Shown piece after piece: positions 36,967 to 45,230 of a stretch of DNA of 64,000 nucleotides (its first letter is position 1; every line of letters starts with the position of its first letter). This DNA comes from Arenibacter aquaticus (GTDB taxonomy: Bacteria > Bacteroidota > Bacteroidia > Flavobacteriales > Flavobacteriaceae). The notes beneath the pieces were generated by a model, which saw nothing but the letters and a program-made list of their open reading frames with translations, did not search any database and was not told the DNA's origin. The DNA lies in NCBI RefSeq assembly GCF_003957295.1, contig NZ_RQPJ01000002.1, forward strand, positions 1 through 64,000, written 5' to 3'. The position numbers and the translations under genes were made by a program.

Positions 36967-39723
36967 ATGAGAAAATTATATAAATTATCCTTATATACTA
37001 TTGTCCTACTGCTTCATGGTATGCTAATTGGGCAAAAAACAAATCAGATTTCTCTAGCCGGAAATTGGAGCGTAAAATTGGACTCATTGGATAAAGGCTC
37101 ACATGAAAATTGGGCGTCCCAAAATTTTGAGGGTTTAACCATAAAATTGCCGGGCACTCTGGACGACGCTGGCATAGGACACCGTAACACCCTTAAACCA
37201 GCCCTTAACAATTACGTTCTTTCCAACCTCACAAGAAAACATCAATACATTGGAAAAGCATGGTACCAAAAGGAAATTAATATCCCCAAATCCTGGAAGA
37301 AAAAAGAAGTAAAACTGACCCTTGAACGGGTGATATGGGAATCCCAGGTTTTTGTAGACGGTAAATTAGCAGGGAGATCAGAAAGCCTTGTTGGAGCCCA
37401 TGAATACAATTTAACCTCCTTTTTGTCTCCCGGGAAGCACTTACTTACTATAGTTATAGACAATTCTAACAAATATCCCTTTATAAATGTTGCAGGTAGT
37501 AAATATCCAGACCCGATAAACCAGGACATGGCCCACGGCTATACCAACCATACCCAGATTAAATGGAACGGTATTATTGGCAATATACTGCTAGAAGCAT
37601 CCACATACAATACACCTGAAAACCTACAAATTTTCCCGGATGTTGAAAATAAAATACTAATGGTAAGCTTTGAACAGGCCAAGCCAGTGTCAAAAAAAAT
37701 AATATTTGAACTTTCTGATCAAGATGGAAAAATTATTTATACCGAAATTGTCAATAATGCCATAATTCAAGGGAATCTTGTCTCTTTTAAAATTGATAAG
37801 CCAGAAAAACTTGAATTCTGGGACGAATTCCACCCTGTACTATACCAGGCCAAGGTTATAAGCCAGGGGCAAGACATTCAAACTAAGTTTGGTTATAGAA
37901 AAGTAGAAAATACCAATGGTGTTCTTAGTCTTAATGATGAGCGTATTTTTCTTCGTGGTAATTTGGAATGTGTCATTTTTCCGTTGACGGGATATCCGCC
38001 CATGGAAAAATGGGGCTGGACCAAACTTATTGAACAGGCCAAAAATTACGGGCTCAACCATCTTAGGTTTCACTCCTGGTGCCCTCCCAAAGCAGCTTTT
38101 GAAGCCGCCGATGAAGCTGGCTTCTATTTTCAAGTAGAACTACCACATTGGAGCCTTAAAGTTGGTGAGGACGAAAATACAACCCTATTTTTAAGAAATG
38201 AAGCAGCAAAGATTTTAAATGATTACGGAAATCATCCTTCATTTATTTTAATGGCCCTGGGCAACGAGTTGCAAGGCGACATAGGACTGCTAAACCGCAT
38301 GACAGCTGAACTAAAGAAAAAAGACAGCAGGCATTTATACGCTACTACTTCCTTTTCCTTTCAAAAACCCACAGGAACAAGGCCAGAAAAGGAGGATGAA
38401 TTTTTTATCGCCCAATGGACGGACAAGGGTTGGATTAGAGGACAGGGTATATTTAACGACAAACCCCCTCATTTTAATGCCGACTACTCTGCCAATAGCG
38501 ATCATATTCAAGTTCCTTTGATCTCCCATGAAATTGGGCAGTATTCAGTTTACCCGGACTTGACCGAAATACCGGATTACAGCGGTGTTTTGGAGCCATT
38601 GAATTTCCTTGCCGTTAGGAACGCCCTGCAAAAAAAGGGAATGTTGGATCTTGCGGGTGACTTTACTCAAGCCTCTGGCAAACTGGCGGCCATGCTTTAC
38701 AAAGAAGAAATAGAAAGGGCATTGAAAACCAACAGTTTTGATGGTTTTCAATTGTTACAATTACAAGATTTTCCTGGACAAGGAACTGCCCTAGTAGGTT
38801 TGCTCAATGCTTTTTGGGAATCTAAAGGAATCATATCTCCAGAGGAATTTAGAAAATTCAATAGCCCCTTAGTACCCCTAATTAGATATGAAAAGGCGAT
38901 TTACGTTGAAGGAGAAAACTTCTTGGCAAGTATAGAAGTGGCCAATTATCTGAAAAAATTAGAGAATCAAACCATTGAATGGCAAATAAACAATGAAGAA
39001 GGTAACGTTCTATTCAAAGGTGCCATCAACAATTTAGACTTGACTATTGGCAACAACATGGAGTTGGGAAAAATAGCTATTCCCATCAAAATTGAAAAGG
39101 CCCAGGAATGGAATATTGAGATTAAACTCAAGGGAACAGCATACCAAAACAGTTGGCCAATTTGGGTGTATCCATCTTCAAAATTACTCCATCCAAAGAA
39201 TATTATAATCACCTCCTCCTTTGAGGAAGCTAAAAAAGCTTTGGGCAAAGGGAAAAAAGTATTCCTTAACCCCGACCTAAAACAACTAAAAGGAAATGAC
39301 GGAAGATTTACACCCGTCTTTTGGAGCCCCGTTCATTTCCCCGATCAACCAGGGACCATGGGACTCTTAATAGATAATGAACATAAGGCATTGCAAGATT
39401 TCCCTACTCAATCCTATACCCAATGGCAATGGTGGGATCTCTGCATCAATTCAAAAGCATCGCCTATAGATACCTTACCCGTGAAGCCCATTGTACGGGT
39501 CGTAGATAATTTTGTAACCAACAAACATTTGGCAAATATTTTTGAGGTCAAGATTGGCAATGGAAAACTTTTATTTTCTTCAATGGACCTCCATTCAGAT
39601 TTGGAAAATAGACCAGCAGCACGCCAACTAAGACAAAGTCTATTAAACTATATGGAGAGTGAAGCCTTCGATCCAGTTTCGACTATAACTGCCAACCAAC
39701 TAGAAACGTTGAAATTAGAGTAA
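36967..39723 (+). CDS. Glycoside hydrolase family 2 protein, paralogue of the lipoprotein GH2
   Basis: A 918-residue exported protein. Signal peptide residues 1-22 (MLIGQ end) with no lipobox, so it is likely soluble in the periplasm, unlike its paralogue. Jelly roll about 25-210 (WYQKEINIPKSW, FVDGKLAGRSESLVGAHEYN), Ig-like domain to about 320, TIM barrel about 320-600. The acid/base Glu434 sits in ALGNELQGD and the likely nucleophile Glu522 in SHEIGQYSVYP. The same block order and shared motifs (LECxIFPLTGYPP, FDGFQLL-LxDFPGQGTALVG) show descent from a common gene with the GH2 at 30759. Both keep catalytic residues, so they may cut different linkages. Last gene of the operon. Confidence 0.9.
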   Translation: MRKLYKLSLYTIVLLLHGMLIGQKTNQISLAGNWSVKLDSLDKGSHENWASQNFEGLTIKLPGTLDDAGIGHRNTLKPALNNYVLSNLTRKHQYIGKAWYQKEINIPKSWKKKEVKLTLERVIWESQVFVDGKLAGRSESLVGAHEYNLTSFLSPGKHLLTIVIDNSNKYPFINVAGSKYPDPINQDMAHGYTNHTQIKWNGIIGNILLEASTYNTPENLQIFPDVENKILMVSFEQAKPVSKKIIFELSDQDGKIIYTEIVNNAIIQGNLVSFKIDKPEKLEFWDEFHPVLYQAKVISQGQDIQTKFGYRKVENTNGVLSLNDERIFLRGNLECVIFPLTGYPPMEKWGWTKLIEQAKNYGLNHLRFHSWCPPKAAFEAADEAGFYFQVELPHWSLKVGEDENTTLFLRNEAAKILNDYGNHPSFILMALGNELQGDIGLLNRMTAELKKKDSRHLYATTSFSFQKPTGTRPEKEDEFFIAQWTDKGWIRGQGIFNDKPPHFNADYSANSDHIQVPLISHEIGQYSVYPDLTEIPDYSGVLEPLNFLAVRNALQKKGMLDLAGDFTQASGKLAAMLYKEEIERALKTNSFDGFQLLQLQDFPGQGTALVGLLNAFWESKGIISPEEFRKFNSPLVPLIRYEKAIYVEGENFLASIEVANYLKKLENQTIEWQINNEEGNVLFKGAINNLDLTIGNNMELGKIAIPIKIEKAQEWNIEIKLKGTAYQNSWPIWVYPSSKLLHPKNIIITSSFEEAKKALGKGKKVFLNPDLKQLKGNDGRFTPVFWSPVHFPDQPGTMGLLIDNEHKALQDFPTQSYTQWQWWDLCINSKASPIDTLPVKPIVRVVDNFVTNKHLANIFEVKIGNGKLLFSSMDLHSDLENRPAARQLRQSLLNYMESEAFDPVSTITANQLETLKLE

Positions 39724-39868
39724 AAGACAATGTAGGCTGTAGAATAAAGGTTAAAATATTTATAAGTAAATAGGATTTTTACTTATTAGGTCTTAATTTA
39801 ATTATAATGGCCTGCAATAATAGGCAATAGTGCTGGATAAGCACTGTAACAAAAGTAAAATCGACAGT

Positions 39869-39884
39869 ATGGACAGTTTTGTTT
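39869..39884 (+). promoter_or_regulatory. ATGGACA motif upstream of the cytochrome operon (site 1)
   Basis: ATGGACAGTTTTGTTT on the plus strand, one base pair from the susC site core ATGGACAATTTTATTT in most of the motif. No second half-site is found 20 bp away. About 215 bp before the first gene. Confidence 0.38.
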
Positions 39885-40008
39885 AAGAAACAAGCCCCAC
39901 TCTAAAGCAATATACGATATAAAGTAAGTTTTATTAAAAACTGGGATAGCCAGATTTCATATTCAACCAAAACTACTTATTTCCAACAATAATGTAGCAT
40001 TTTACATA

Positions 40009-40030
40009 TAAACAGCAAAACTGTCCATAG
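40009..40030 (-). promoter_or_regulatory. ATGGACA motif upstream of the cytochrome operon (site 2)
   Basis: On the minus strand ATGGACAGTTTTGCTG, in inverse orientation to site 1, with ATGT about 21 bp further as a weak second half. It lies about 55-75 bp before the start of the DUF1553 gene. Sites 1 and 2 together form an inverted repeat of about 14 matching bases with a 130-bp loop. Confidence 0.4.
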
Positions 40031-40085
40031 TTTTTTATAATTATTCTTATTATTATTGATCTTTTATTAAGAAAAACAAAAAAAC

Positions 40086-42824
40086 ATGAAAAATAAAGCA
40101 TATTTATTCCTGTTGATTTTGGGAGCACTTGTGCTTATTGTTTCCGTTTGGAACCTTCTCAAACCTTCGGACACCGTAGATTTTAGTGCCGATATAAAAC
40201 CCATCTTAAACAAAAACTGTATCACCTGCCATGGAGGGGTTAAGAAGAGTGGTGGGTTTAGCCTATTATTTGAAGAGGAAGCCTTTGCTAATACCGAATC
40301 CGGGCAACCTGCCATAATACCGGGCAATGCCGCCAAAAGTCCGTTTATACAGCGATTGACCGAGAAGGACCCGGAATTGCGCATGCCCTATAAAAAACCA
40401 CAACTTTCCAAGGAAGAAATTGCACTACTCACAAAGTGGGTAAACCAAGGTGCCAAATGGGGCAAACACTGGGCTTATTCTTTGCCCGAAAAAGTAGCTA
40501 TTCCGGAAGCCGTTCAATCCGCAGGTCTTGCCTCGGACGATTCTGACGGATTTATCAAAAATGATATCGATCATTTTATCTTAAGAACACTTGAGCAGCA
40601 CGACCTACAACCCAGTCCCACTGCAACACCAAATGTATTGGCCAGAAGGCTCTCTATGGACCTCACGGGATTGCCTACGGACAGGAATCTTTTTGAGAAT
40701 TTTACCGCAGGCAACATATCCTATGAAAATATGGTAGACACCCTGTTATCCAGAAATTCCTATGGTGAAAAATGGGCCAGCTGGTGGTTGGACCAAGCTC
40801 GGTATGCCGACACCAAAGGATATGAAAAGGATTTGGGAAGGACCATGTGGCAATATCGCGACTGGGTCATAAGGGCCCTGAACAATGACATGCCCTATGA
40901 CCAATTTACCATTGAACAATTGGCAGGCGACCTTTTGCCCAACCCTTCTGCCGATCAATTGATCGCCACGGCATTTCATAGAAATACGATGAACAATGAC
41001 GAAGGCGGTACAGATGATGAAGAGTTTAGGGTAGCATCCGTAATAGATAGGGTAAACACCACATTTGAGGTATGGCAGAGCACAACCATTGGCTGCGTAC
41101 AATGCCACAGCCACACCTATGACCCTTTTAAGAATAAAGAGTACTATAACCTTATGGCCTTCTTTAACAATACCAGGGACGAAGACACTTCCGAGGATGA
41201 GCCCAACCTTAAGTTCTATGATGAAGTTCAGCAGGAAGAAAAGGATAAAATTTATGAATGGATTTCCAAGCATGAGAGTAAGAATGTTGCGGAAGCCTAT
41301 AACAATTTTCTTAAATATACCGAACCGGTCTACCATGCCCATTTGGCCACGGACTACACCAACGGAAATTTGGCAGACACCAAATGGTTAGCCCTGCGCG
41401 ACAATGGTTCCTGTTACCTTAAGAACGTATATACACAAGGGGCCGACTATATGTACCTTAAATATTCCTCGGGTATAGATGGTACCAAGGTCACTATTAG
41501 AAAGGACAATGCAAAAGGTGAAATACTGGCCCAGTTTACCACCAATAAAACCAAGGGAAGGGAAATACAAAAGTTCCCCTTCAAAAAAAGTACGGAAAAA
41601 TTAAATCTGTACATTGAGGCCAATAACGACAAGATTTCCCCAAAAAGTCCTACCAGTTATATTTCTTGGTTTGCGTTCCTTCCTGAAATAAAGGCCGATA
41701 AAAATTATGAATATCCACAGATTGATGACAGTTTTATGAAACTGTTGAACGTCAATACCCCTACACTACCGATCATCATAGAAAATCCGGACTTCCAAAA
41801 GAGGACTACCCAAGTTTTTGAACGAGGAAATTGGCTAATGAAAACCGATACCGTACAACCAGGGACACCAAGTAGTCTTAATCCATGGAACGATGCCTGG
41901 CCAAAAAACAGATTGGGCCTTTCAAAATGGATCGTTAGCAAGGAAAATCCATTAACGGCCCGCACCTTGGTAAATAGGGTATGGCATCAAATATTTGGCA
42001 GGGGAATCGTAGCCTCCCTAGAGGACTTGGGATCCCAATCCGATCCGCCATCGCATCCAGAATTACTGGATTGGCTGGCCTTGCGATTAATGAACGAGCA
42101 CAATTGGAGCATAAAGGCCTTGATAAAGGATATTGTTATGTCTGGCACCTACAGACAGAGTTCCAAGAACAACGCAGAATTATACAATTTGGACCCTGAA
42201 AACAAGCTGTATGCCAGAGGCCCCAGAATAAGGCTTAGTGCGGAACAGATACGGGATCAGGCATTGGCCGTTTCTGGACTGTTGAGCAACAAAATGTATG
42301 GCCCAAGTGTAATGCCACCACAACCCGATGGTATTTGGCAAACCGTTTACAACGGTGGAAATTGGGTTGAAAGCAAAGGAGAGGACAAATACAGGAAAGC
42401 ACTTTACACCTATTTAAAAAGAACGAGCCCCTATCCATCATTCTTAACTTTTGATGCCGGCAGTAGGGAAGTATCTACGGTGAGGAGGACAGTGACCAAC
42501 ACCCCTTTACAGGCGCTGGTAACCCTAAACGATCCCGTATACTTGGAAACGGCATACCATTTGGCCAAATATATGAAACAGGACCTAGATGTGGATACCA
42601 GTATAAAAAAAGGCTATAAGAAAGCGGTACTCATGGATATCAGCGAAGAAAAATTGAAGGTATTAAAGGAATTGTACACCAATTCGGTGAGCGATTTTAA
42701 ATCTGAACCGGACAATATTAAGGAGTTTGTACCTTATGATACCAATGTAGGACCGGAGTTGGCGGCATTGACCGTAGTAGCCAATGCTATCATGAATTTG
42801 GATGAGTTTTTAACAAAATCATAG
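40086..42824 (+). CDS. DUF1549/DUF1553 c-type cytochrome (planctomycete PSCyt1-PSCyt2-PSD1 type)
   Basis: A 912-residue protein anchored by one N-terminal helix (residues about 5-24) and facing the periplasm. The PSCyt1 heme domain (about 30-130) has CITCH (Cys45, Cys48, His49). DUF1549 follows (about 160-360) with a second CxxCH, CVQCH (Cys337, Cys340, His341), and then a beta domain and DUF1553 (about 600-900, LVNRVWHQIFGRGIVASLEDLGSQSDPPSHPELLDWLA region). Such proteins are abundant in Planctomycetes and found in some marine Bacteroidota; their substrate is not known, but an electron-transfer or oxidising role is expected. It is the first of four co-oriented genes; the next starts 2 bp after its stop. 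Confidence 0.92.
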   Translation: MKNKAYLFLLILGALVLIVSVWNLLKPSDTVDFSADIKPILNKNCITCHGGVKKSGGFSLLFEEEAFANTESGQPAIIPGNAAKSPFIQRLTEKDPELRMPYKKPQLSKEEIALLTKWVNQGAKWGKHWAYSLPEKVAIPEAVQSAGLASDDSDGFIKNDIDHFILRTLEQHDLQPSPTATPNVLARRLSMDLTGLPTDRNLFENFTAGNISYENMVDTLLSRNSYGEKWASWWLDQARYADTKGYEKDLGRTMWQYRDWVIRALNNDMPYDQFTIEQLAGDLLPNPSADQLIATAFHRNTMNNDEGGTDDEEFRVASVIDRVNTTFEVWQSTTIGCVQCHSHTYDPFKNKEYYNLMAFFNNTRDEDTSEDEPNLKFYDEVQQEEKDKIYEWISKHESKNVAEAYNNFLKYTEPVYHAHLATDYTNGNLADTKWLALRDNGSCYLKNVYTQGADYMYLKYSSGIDGTKVTIRKDNAKGEILAQFTTNKTKGREIQKFPFKKSTEKLNLYIEANNDKISPKSPTSYISWFAFLPEIKADKNYEYPQIDDSFMKLLNVNTPTLPIIIENPDFQKRTTQVFERGNWLMKTDTVQPGTPSSLNPWNDAWPKNRLGLSKWIVSKENPLTARTLVNRVWHQIFGRGIVASLEDLGSQSDPPSHPELLDWLALRLMNEHNWSIKALIKDIVMSGTYRQSSKNNAELYNLDPENKLYARGPRIRLSAEQIRDQALAVSGLLSNKMYGPSVMPPQPDGIWQTVYNGGNWVESKGEDKYRKALYTYLKRTSPYPSFLTFDAGSREVSTVRRTVTNTPLQALVTLNDPVYLETAYHLAKYMKQDLDVDTSIKKGYKKAVLMDISEEKLKVLKELYTNSVSDFKSEPDNIKEFVPYDTNVGPELAALTVVANAIMNLDEFLTKS

Positions 42825-42826
42825 CG

Positions 42827-44335
42827 ATGAACAGTTTAGACCGATTAATAAAAGAAAAGCTACAGCGGGACATACAGGCAAAGACCCGCCGACATTTTAT
42901 AAAGGATTGTGTGGCCGGTATGGGCGGATTGGCCCTAGGGTCCTTATTCATGGGCTGTAATTCATTTGTAGGCGATAACAAAAAGGGCAAGATCGCCCTT
43001 ACCGAAAGGGACATCAACCCCTTGGCTTCCATGGCCCCTCCCTTTCCTGCCAAGGTAAAATCGGTTATATACCTGCATATGGCCGGTGCTCCTTCACAAT
43101 TGGAAATGTTTGATTACAAGCCTACCTTGCAAAAATTGAACAACCAGGCCTGTCCACAATCCCTCTTGGAAGGTAAAAAATTTGCTTTCATTAGGGGCGT
43201 ACCCAAACTGCTGGGACCACAGGCAGAATTTAAGCAACATGGGGAGTCTGGCAATTGGGTCTCTAACTTCTTGCCCCATTTTTCCAAGGTTGTGGATGAA
43301 GTAGCTTTTTTAAAAGCTGTCAACACTGACCAGTTCAACCACGGGCCCGCACAGCTGTTTATGCATACGGGAAGCCCCAGATTGGGCAGGCCCAGTATAG
43401 GTTCATGGGTCACCTATGGCCTAGGTTCGGAAAATCAGAATTTACCGGGTTTTGTGGTACTTACCTCAGGAGGTAAAACACCCGATGCCGGTAAGAGTGT
43501 ATGGGGAAGTGGTTTTTTGCCCTCCGTGTACCAAGGAGTGCAATGCCGATCAAAAGGAGATCCTGTACTTTATATTGAAGACCCCAAAGGCATTAGCCGT
43601 AATCTTAAAAAAAGTACCATTGATGCCATAAACAACATCAATAAGAAAGAATTCAACGAATATTCAGACCCGGAAATACTGGCTAGGATCAATCAGTATG
43701 AAATGGCTTACAGAATGCAAACGGCAGTCCCAGAGGTAATGAACATCAATAACGAACCGGAACATATAAAGGAAATGTACGGGGTAAAGCCGGGGAAGGA
43801 ATCTTTTGCCAATAATTGCCTTTTGGCCAGAAAACTTGTCGAGGACGGAGTACGTTTTGTCCAGTTGTTCGATTGGGGCTGGGACAGCCACGGAACCGGC
43901 CATGATACGGCAGTTGACCTAGGGCTAAGAAACAAATGTACCGAAATAGACCGCCCTATGTCCGCCCTGCTCTTGGACCTAAAACAAAGAGGGCTGTTGG
44001 ATGAAACCTTGATTGTATGGGGTGGCGAATTTGGCCGTACCCCCATGCAGGAAAACAGGGAAGGACAGGAAATGGCCTATAAGGGAAGGGATCACCATGG
44101 GGATGCCTTTACCATGTGGATGGCCGGTGGTGGTATTAAAAAAGGTGCCAGCCATGGCCTTACCGACGAGATAGGATTTTCGGCCCTGGAAGGACAGGTT
44201 TCGGTGCATGACGTACATGCCACAATTTTACATCTTTTGGGCTTTGACCACGAACAGTTCACCTACGACTTCCAAGGAAGACCTTTCCGTCTTACCGATG
44301 TGGAAGGACATGTAATTCATGACATACTTGCCTAA
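42827..44335 (+). CDS. Tat-exported DUF1501 lipoprotein
   Basis: A 502-residue protein of the DUF1501 family, an alkaline phosphatase/sulfatase superfamily fold. The N-terminus has a twin-arginine signal (TRRHFIK, Arg21-Arg22) and a lipobox ending in Cys44, so it is a Tat-exported, possibly lipid-anchored protein; folding with a metal cofactor before export is implied. Family blocks: YLHMAGAPSQLEMFDYKP, FKQHGESGNWVSNFLPH, NTDQFNHGPAQLFMHTGSPRLGRPSIGSW (split across positions), WGWDSHGTGHD, VWGGEFGRTP, DHHGDAFTMWMAGGGI. It is nearly always encoded next to a DUF1553 cytochrome, as here. Substrate unknown. Confidence 0.92.
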   Translation: MNSLDRLIKEKLQRDIQAKTRRHFIKDCVAGMGGLALGSLFMGCNSFVGDNKKGKIALTERDINPLASMAPPFPAKVKSVIYLHMAGAPSQLEMFDYKPTLQKLNNQACPQSLLEGKKFAFIRGVPKLLGPQAEFKQHGESGNWVSNFLPHFSKVVDEVAFLKAVNTDQFNHGPAQLFMHTGSPRLGRPSIGSWVTYGLGSENQNLPGFVVLTSGGKTPDAGKSVWGSGFLPSVYQGVQCRSKGDPVLYIEDPKGISRNLKKSTIDAINNINKKEFNEYSDPEILARINQYEMAYRMQTAVPEVMNINNEPEHIKEMYGVKPGKESFANNCLLARKLVEDGVRFVQLFDWGWDSHGTGHDTAVDLGLRNKCTEIDRPMSALLLDLKQRGLLDETLIVWGGEFGRTPMQENREGQEMAYKGRDHHGDAFTMWMAGGGIKKGASHGLTDEIGFSALEGQVSVHDVHATILHLLGFDHEQFTYDFQGRPFRLTDVEGHVIHDILA

Positions 44336-44353
44336 AATACAACCAACCAAACC

Positions 44354-45223
44354 ATGCGAATACTACTATTACTTTTTGGATCTATATTACTCTCCTATGG
44401 ACAGGAAAAAGTCCTGTTCTTTCAAACTGATTGGGGCAATCAATTGTCTTGGAACGACTTCTGTGAAAGGGCAAAAACCTCTGGTTATGACGGTCTGGAA
44501 ATATGGCTGCCCTCGGGTCCTGATGATCAAAAAGCCTTAAAGGCCGCTTTAAAAAAACACGGGCTACTACTAAACCTTCTTCATGGCACCCACAAAGGAC
44601 TGCCATTCCAAGAGAGTCTGGAACTATACAAAAAGGGGTTGGAGGCCTTAATGCTGTGGAAACCCGTGCTGATCAATTCCCAAACAGGAAGCGATTTCTT
44701 TTCCTTAGAGGAAAACAAGGCATTTATCGAGGTTGCCAATACCCTTAGTTCCCAATACAACATTCCCGTGTACCACGAAACCCACCGTGGCCGTTTTAGT
44801 TATAATCTACCGGACACCAACACCTATTTAAATCTTATTCCCGACCTAAAACTTACCTTGGACATTAGCCATTGGATGGTTGTCCATGAATCGCTTTTGG
44901 AAGGAAAAGATGCGTTGCTCTCCACTGTCAAGGATAGGTCGCACCATATCCATGCCCGTATAGGCCATGCCGAGGGGCCACAGGTAAACGACCCCCGAGC
45001 ACCGGAATGGAATAAGGCCCTGGAAAGGCACTTGGGTATCTGGGAGGAAGTAATCCGAAACAACTGGAAAAAACACAAAGGCGTTTTCACGGTCACTACA
45101 GAATTTGGCCCTGCCGATTATATGCCCACCCTACCCTATACACGCATCCCGGTAACCGACCAATGGCAAGCAAATGTTTATATGATGGAACGTTTAAAGA
45201 AACGCCTAAAACTGAATAAATAG
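44354..45223 (+). CDS. Exported xylose-isomerase-like TIM barrel protein
   Basis: A 289-residue protein with signal peptide (residues 1-16, ending SYGQ), so it acts outside the cytoplasm, unlike ordinary sugar phosphate isomerases. The TIM barrel of the xylose isomerase-like/EC 5.3-type family is seen from YDGLEIWLP on. Metal ligands expected in Glu of HETHRGR, Asp of LTLDISHW, His of HIHARIGHAEG and Glu of TTEFGPADY are all present. Likely acts on a sugar or keto-sugar; homologues are linked to oxidised-glycoside metabolism. Third gene of the cytochrome operon, 18 bp after the DUF1501 gene. Confidence 0.82.
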   Translation: MRILLLLFGSILLSYGQEKVLFFQTDWGNQLSWNDFCERAKTSGYDGLEIWLPSGPDDQKALKAALKKHGLLLNLLHGTHKGLPFQESLELYKKGLEALMLWKPVLINSQTGSDFFSLEENKAFIEVANTLSSQYNIPVYHETHRGRFSYNLPDTNTYLNLIPDLKLTLDISHWMVVHESLLEGKDALLSTVKDRSHHIHARIGHAEGPQVNDPRAPEWNKALERHLGIWEEVIRNNWKKHKGVFTVTTEFGPADYMPTLPYTRIPVTDQWQANVYMMERLKKRLKLNK

Positions 45224-45230
45224 TTGATCA

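Larger units (their letters stand above)
39724..40085. other. Intergenic region upstream of the cytochrome operon
   Basis: 362 bases, A/T-rich, no gene seen. It holds two ATGGACA-type sites in opposite orientation (39869-39875 plus strand, 40022-40028 minus strand) about 150 bp apart. No complete TTG-N19-TAnnTTTG promoter was found. Confidence 0.5.

Noticed and set aside
40746-41342. 198-codon open frame antisense to the DUF1553 gene
   Set aside because: The longest antisense frame in the window, but it mirrors the conserved codons of the cytochrome gene and is rich in Gly, Ile and Val without family features.
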